Of a DNA stretch of 32,008 bases, positions 29,240 through 32,008 are shown piece by piece; positions within the stretch are counted from its first letter, which is position 1; every line of letters begins with the position of its first letter. This DNA comes from Bacteroidales bacterium UBA3630 (lineage in GTDB: Bacteria > Bacteroidota > Bacteroidia > Bacteroidales > P3): the NCBI GenBank assembly GCA_002373995.1, contig DFLB01000050.1, positions 792 through 32,799 on the forward strand, in the 5' to 3' direction. Under the pieces are notes generated by a model. It saw only the letters and a program-made list of their open reading frames with translations. It was not told the DNA's origin and ran no database searches. The translations under genes and the position numbers were made by a program.

Positions 29240-30475
29240 ATGAAGACGTTAGACTTGAGCAGTTCCTTTCAGGAATTCAAGGAATTTAAGAACATTGACC
29301 GCGAGACGCTGATGCGTATCCTCGAGGAGGTATTCCGTGCGGCGCTGGCCAAACACTTCGGGTCGGAGGACAATTTCGACATCATCGTCAACATCGACAA
29401 GGGCGACCTTGAGATTTTCCGCAACCGCATGATTGTGGATGACGGTGCCGTGCAGGACCCAATGCGCGAAATAGCGCTGAGCGATGCACTGAAAATAGAG
29501 GATGATTTCGAGGTGGGCGAGGAGTTGTCAGAGCCGGTGCTGATGAGCGAGTTTGGGCGCCGAGAGATACTCAGCATACGCCAAAACCTGGTGGGCAAGA
29601 TACAAGACTACGAGAAGAGTCTCATCTTCCAAAAGTACAAGGAAAAAGTGGGCGAGATAATTGTGGGCGAGGTGTACCAGCCGTGGAACAAGGAGATACT
29701 GGTGCTGGATGAAGAGAAAATTGAGTTGGTGCTGCCTAAGAGCGAGCAGATTCCGGCTGACCGCTATCGCAAGGGCGACACGGTGCGCGCAGTGGTGCTG
29801 AAAGTGGAGATGAAGAACAACAATCCGAGCATCATCCTGAGCCGCACCAGTCCCATCTTCCTGGAACGCCTGCTCGAAGCTGAGGTGCCGGAAATCTACG
29901 ACGGACTGATCACCATCCGCAACATTGTGCGTCAGCCTGGCGAAAGGGCAAAAGTGGCTGTGGAAAGCTATGACGACCGCATCGACCCTGTGGGTTCGTG
30001 CGTCGGCGTGAAGGGCGGCCGCATCCACGGCATCGTGCGTGAGCTGCGCAACGAGAATATCGACGTGCTGAACTACACGCCGCGCGTCGACCTTATGATT
30101 CAGCGCGCGCTGGCACCCGCCAAGGTGAGCACCATCAAAATCAACGAAGAAGAGAAGAAGGCCGAGGTCTTCATGCAGCCAGACCAGGTCAGCCTGGCCA
30201 TCGGCAAGGGCGGATACAACATCAAGCTGGCGTCGAAGCTGGTAGGCTACGAAATAGAGGTTTACCGCGACACCGACGAGGACTACGACGATGTGGCACT
30301 GCAGGAGTTCAACGACGAGATCGACCAGTGGATTATCGACGAACTCATCAAGATTGGTTGCGACACCGCAAAGAGCGTGCTGGCACTGCCCAAGGAGGAG
30401 CTGATGACCCGCACCGACCTCGAAGAGGAAACCATCGACCACGTGCTCGAAGTGCTTAAAGCAGAGTTTGAATAA
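29240..30475 (+). CDS. nusA: Transcription termination/antitermination factor NusA
   Basis: This 411-aa protein binds RNA polymerase and RNA and controls pausing, termination and antitermination. The N-terminal polymerase-binding domain (about 1-125) is followed by an S1 domain (about 135-200; GEIIVGEVYQPWNKEILVLDEEKIELVLPKSEQIP). Two KH domains (about 230-345) come next, with SCVGVKGGRIHGIVRELRNENIDV and QVSLAIGKGGYNIKLASKL (the GxxG loop GKGG). A short C-terminus ends in a helix-hairpin-like segment, without the long acidic repeats of E. coli NusA, as is usual in Bacteroidota. An octamer array separates it from infB. Confidence 0.97.
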   Translation: MKTLDLSSSFQEFKEFKNIDRETLMRILEEVFRAALAKHFGSEDNFDIIVNIDKGDLEIFRNRMIVDDGAVQDPMREIALSDALKIEDDFEVGEELSEPVLMSEFGRREILSIRQNLVGKIQDYEKSLIFQKYKEKVGEIIVGEVYQPWNKEILVLDEEKIELVLPKSEQIPADRYRKGDTVRAVVLKVEMKNNNPSIILSRTSPIFLERLLEAEVPEIYDGLITIRNIVRQPGERAKVAVESYDDRIDPVGSCVGVKGGRIHGIVRELRNENIDVLNYTPRVDLMIQRALAPAKVSTIKINEEEKKAEVFMQPDQVSLAIGKGGYNIKLASKLVGYEIEVYRDTDEDYDDVALQEFNDEIDQWIIDELIKIGCDTAKSVLALPKEELMTRTDLEEETIDHVLEVLKAEFE

Positions 30476-30491
30476 AGCAAAGTATAAACGT

Positions 30492-30579
30492 CACTCTTCA
30501 ACTCTTAGACCTGTAGACTTTTTGACTCTTAGACTTTTAGACTCTTTAACTCTTAGACTTTTAGACTCTCAGACTTTTT
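30492..30579 (+). repeat. Octamer array between nusA and infB
   Basis: Eleven consecutive 8-bp units with consensus GACTYTTA: CACTCTTC, AACTCTTA, GACCTGTA, GACTTTTT, GACTCTTA, GACTTTTA, GACTCTTT, AACTCTTA, GACTTTTA, GACTCTCA, GACTTTTT. It fills most of the 136-bp gap. One strand is almost free of internal pairing. Confidence 0.9.
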
Positions 30580-30611
30580 GACCAACATAATATAAGAAAG
30601 GACTCGACAGA

Positions 30612-32008
30612 ATGGCAAGTTTCAGACTGAACAAAGTAGCAAAGGATTTCAACGTGGGTATCCAGACCCTCGTGGAGTACCTGGGCAAGAAGGGGCATCA
30701 GGTGGAGCCAAGCCCCAACACAAAGATTAGCGAAGAGCAGTATGAACTGCTGGCCACGGCTTTCCAGGGCGAACGCAAAGTGAAAGAAGAAGCCGACAAG
30801 ATAGAATTGATGGCCAGCGGTGCCAACCGCGTGGTGGAAGCCAGCAGTAGGCCAGAGCCAGAGTCCGAACCGGAAGAGGTGATTATCAAGAGCTATTCAG
30901 CTCCCAAAACGGCTGCCGCGCCCACACAGGAGGTTCCAGCACAGGAGGTTGAAGAGGCAACGGCTCCAGAGGAACCGATAGTTGCCGCACCCGTGGCGGC
31001 TCCACAGGAAGCCCCGGAAACTACCAGCACGCCCGATAGTCCCTTCAATGTGGTGGGCAAGATTGACCTCAGCGCCATCAACCAGCGCACCCGTCCCGAC
31101 AAGAAGAAAAAGGTCAAGAAAGAGGAGAAGAAAGAGCCACCTAAGGCCGTCAAGAAAGATACACCAGCTCCCCAACCGGCACCGGCACCAGAGCCGATAC
31201 CTGAACCCGCGGCAGTCGAACCCGCAAAACCGGAGCCCAAACCCGAGCCTGAGTTCATACAGACACAGTACACCAAGCTCGAAGGCCCCAAGGTGCTTGA
31301 CAAGATCGACCTCAGCCAGTTCAGCAAGGACGGCGCCGACACCCCCGGCAGCAAGCGCAAGCGCAAGCACACCAAGAAGGAGGCCGTCAGCGCCTCCGAG
31401 GTGAAGAAGATCGGTGCCGAGGTGGCCAAGAAGGAGAACAAGGAGAAGGAAAAGGCCAAGAAGGAGAGCCAGAAGAACGCTGCCCAGCAGCAACAGGGTT
31501 CCGGCAAGAAGAAGAAAAAGAAAGAGGAAAAGAAGCCCGTCGAGATAGACGACAACGAGATCGAGAAGCAGATCCGCGACACGCTGGCCCGCCTCTCGCC
31601 CCTCGGCAAATCGAAGACCTCCAAGCACAACCGCGAGAAGCGCCAGAAGGTGCACGCCCAGATGGAAGAGGAGCTCCAGCACGAGATGGAGCAGCAGAAC
31701 GTGCTGCAGGTGACGGAGTTCGTCACCGCCAACGAGCTGGCCACCATGATGAACGTGCCGGTGACCAAGATTATCGCCACCTGCATGTCGGTCGGCATCT
31801 TCGTCAGCATCAACCAGCGACTCGACGCCGAGACCATCAAGCTCATCGCCGACGAGTTCGGCTTCGAGGTGAGCTTCGCCTCGGAGGATGTGGTCAACAC
31901 CATCCACAAGATCGAGGAGGAGGACCGTCCCGAGGACCTCGTGCCCCGCAACCCCATCATCACCGTTATGGGCCATGTGGACCACGGTAAGACGTCGCTG
32001 CTCGACTA
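30612..32008 (+). CDS. infB: Translation initiation factor IF-2, N-terminal part (cut by window end)
   Basis: IF-2 is the GTPase that places initiator tRNA on the ribosome. The first 465 residues are visible. An N-terminal IF2_N domain (MASFRLNKVAKDFNVGIQTLVEYLGKKG) comes first. A long disordered linker of about 60-330, rich in Pro, Ala, Glu and Lys, follows. A second IF2_N domain (VTEFVTANELATMMNVPVTKIIATCMSVG, about 370-398) comes next, then the start of the GTPase domain with P-loop GHVDHGKT (454-461). The ATG at 30612 follows the octamer array by 32 bp. The frame is open to the window end. It belongs to the rimP-nusA-infB operon. Confidence 0.97.
   Translation, partial: MASFRLNKVAKDFNVGIQTLVEYLGKKGHQVEPSPNTKISEEQYELLATAFQGERKVKEEADKIELMASGANRVVEASSRPEPESEPEEVIIKSYSAPKTAAAPTQEVPAQEVEEATAPEEPIVAAPVAAPQEAPETTSTPDSPFNVVGKIDLSAINQRTRPDKKKKVKKEEKKEPPKAVKKDTPAPQPAPAPEPIPEPAAVEPAKPEPKPEPEFIQTQYTKLEGPKVLDKIDLSQFSKDGADTPGSKRKRKHTKKEAVSASEVKKIGAEVAKKENKEKEKAKKESQKNAAQQQQGSGKKKKKKEEKKPVEIDDNEIEKQIRDTLARLSPLGKSKTSKHNREKRQKVHAQMEEELQHEMEQQNVLQVTEFVTANELATMMNVPVTKIIATCMSVGIFVSINQRLDAETIKLIADEFGFEVSFASEDVVNTIHKIEEEDRPEDLVPRNPIITVMGHVDHGKTSLLD

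Overview
The window looks like chromosomal DNA of a member of the Bacteroidota, probably an uncultured, GC-rich Bacteroidales. Evidence: promoters of the Bacteroidota type (TTTG, about 19 bp, TAnnTTTG) sit in front of tRNAs and operons; gldH lies in the order holB-ricT-gldH-PBP1A-rlmN; the tmRNA tag is GENNYALAA; there are many lipoproteins with a lipobox, a SUMF1-fold lipoprotein and a fragment with a type IX-like sorting tail; and Shine-Dalgarno sites are rare. Species cannot be named from this sequence.

Layout. 1-703: end of iorA, then iorB and a strong terminator. 734-3930: a small exported protein, two related two-helix membrane proteins, and a CPA1-type cation/proton antiporter. 4063-7188: an ECF sigma factor with a translationally coupled membrane protein, a membrane protein broken at a run of ten C, a SUMF1-fold lipoprotein and a second lipoprotein. 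The later part of this cluster is more AT-rich than the rest. 7189-7529: a decayed-looking stretch. 7530-10381: a lipoprotein, a sodium:solute symporter-like protein and a convergent ZIP transporter. 10575-11663: tRNA-His, tRNA-Asp and tmRNA, followed by a headless fragment of a secreted protein. 12393-15868: a sugar-1-phosphate nucleotidyltransferase and an AddB-like nuclease. 16011-20553: an operon of an OmpA/TPR lipoprotein, pssA, queA and comF. 20743-22003: an unrecognised cytoplasmic protein and a small lipoprotein. 28440 down to 22000 on the minus strand: holB-ricT-gldH-PBP1A-rlmN, tightly packed. 28704 to the window end: rimP-nusA-infB.

Function. Most genes are housekeeping: translation and its rescue, DNA replication and repair, cell wall and phospholipid synthesis, and ion transport. 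The accessory part is the ECF sigma cluster and the broken genes near it and near ssrA.

The most unusual feature is a family of four intergenic elements of about 80-105 bp (R1-R4). Each holds exactly five GGTCCG boxes at an exact 11-bp step, then an inverted CGGACC-type box 14 bp further on. All four lie just after the stop codon of a plus-strand gene, two in each orientation. Other points of interest are an 11-unit octamer array between nusA and infB, an 11-bp tandem array before rimP, a shared promoter-plus-hairpin design at tRNA-His, tRNA-Asp and rimP, the poly-C break, and a simple-repeat insertion inside queA.
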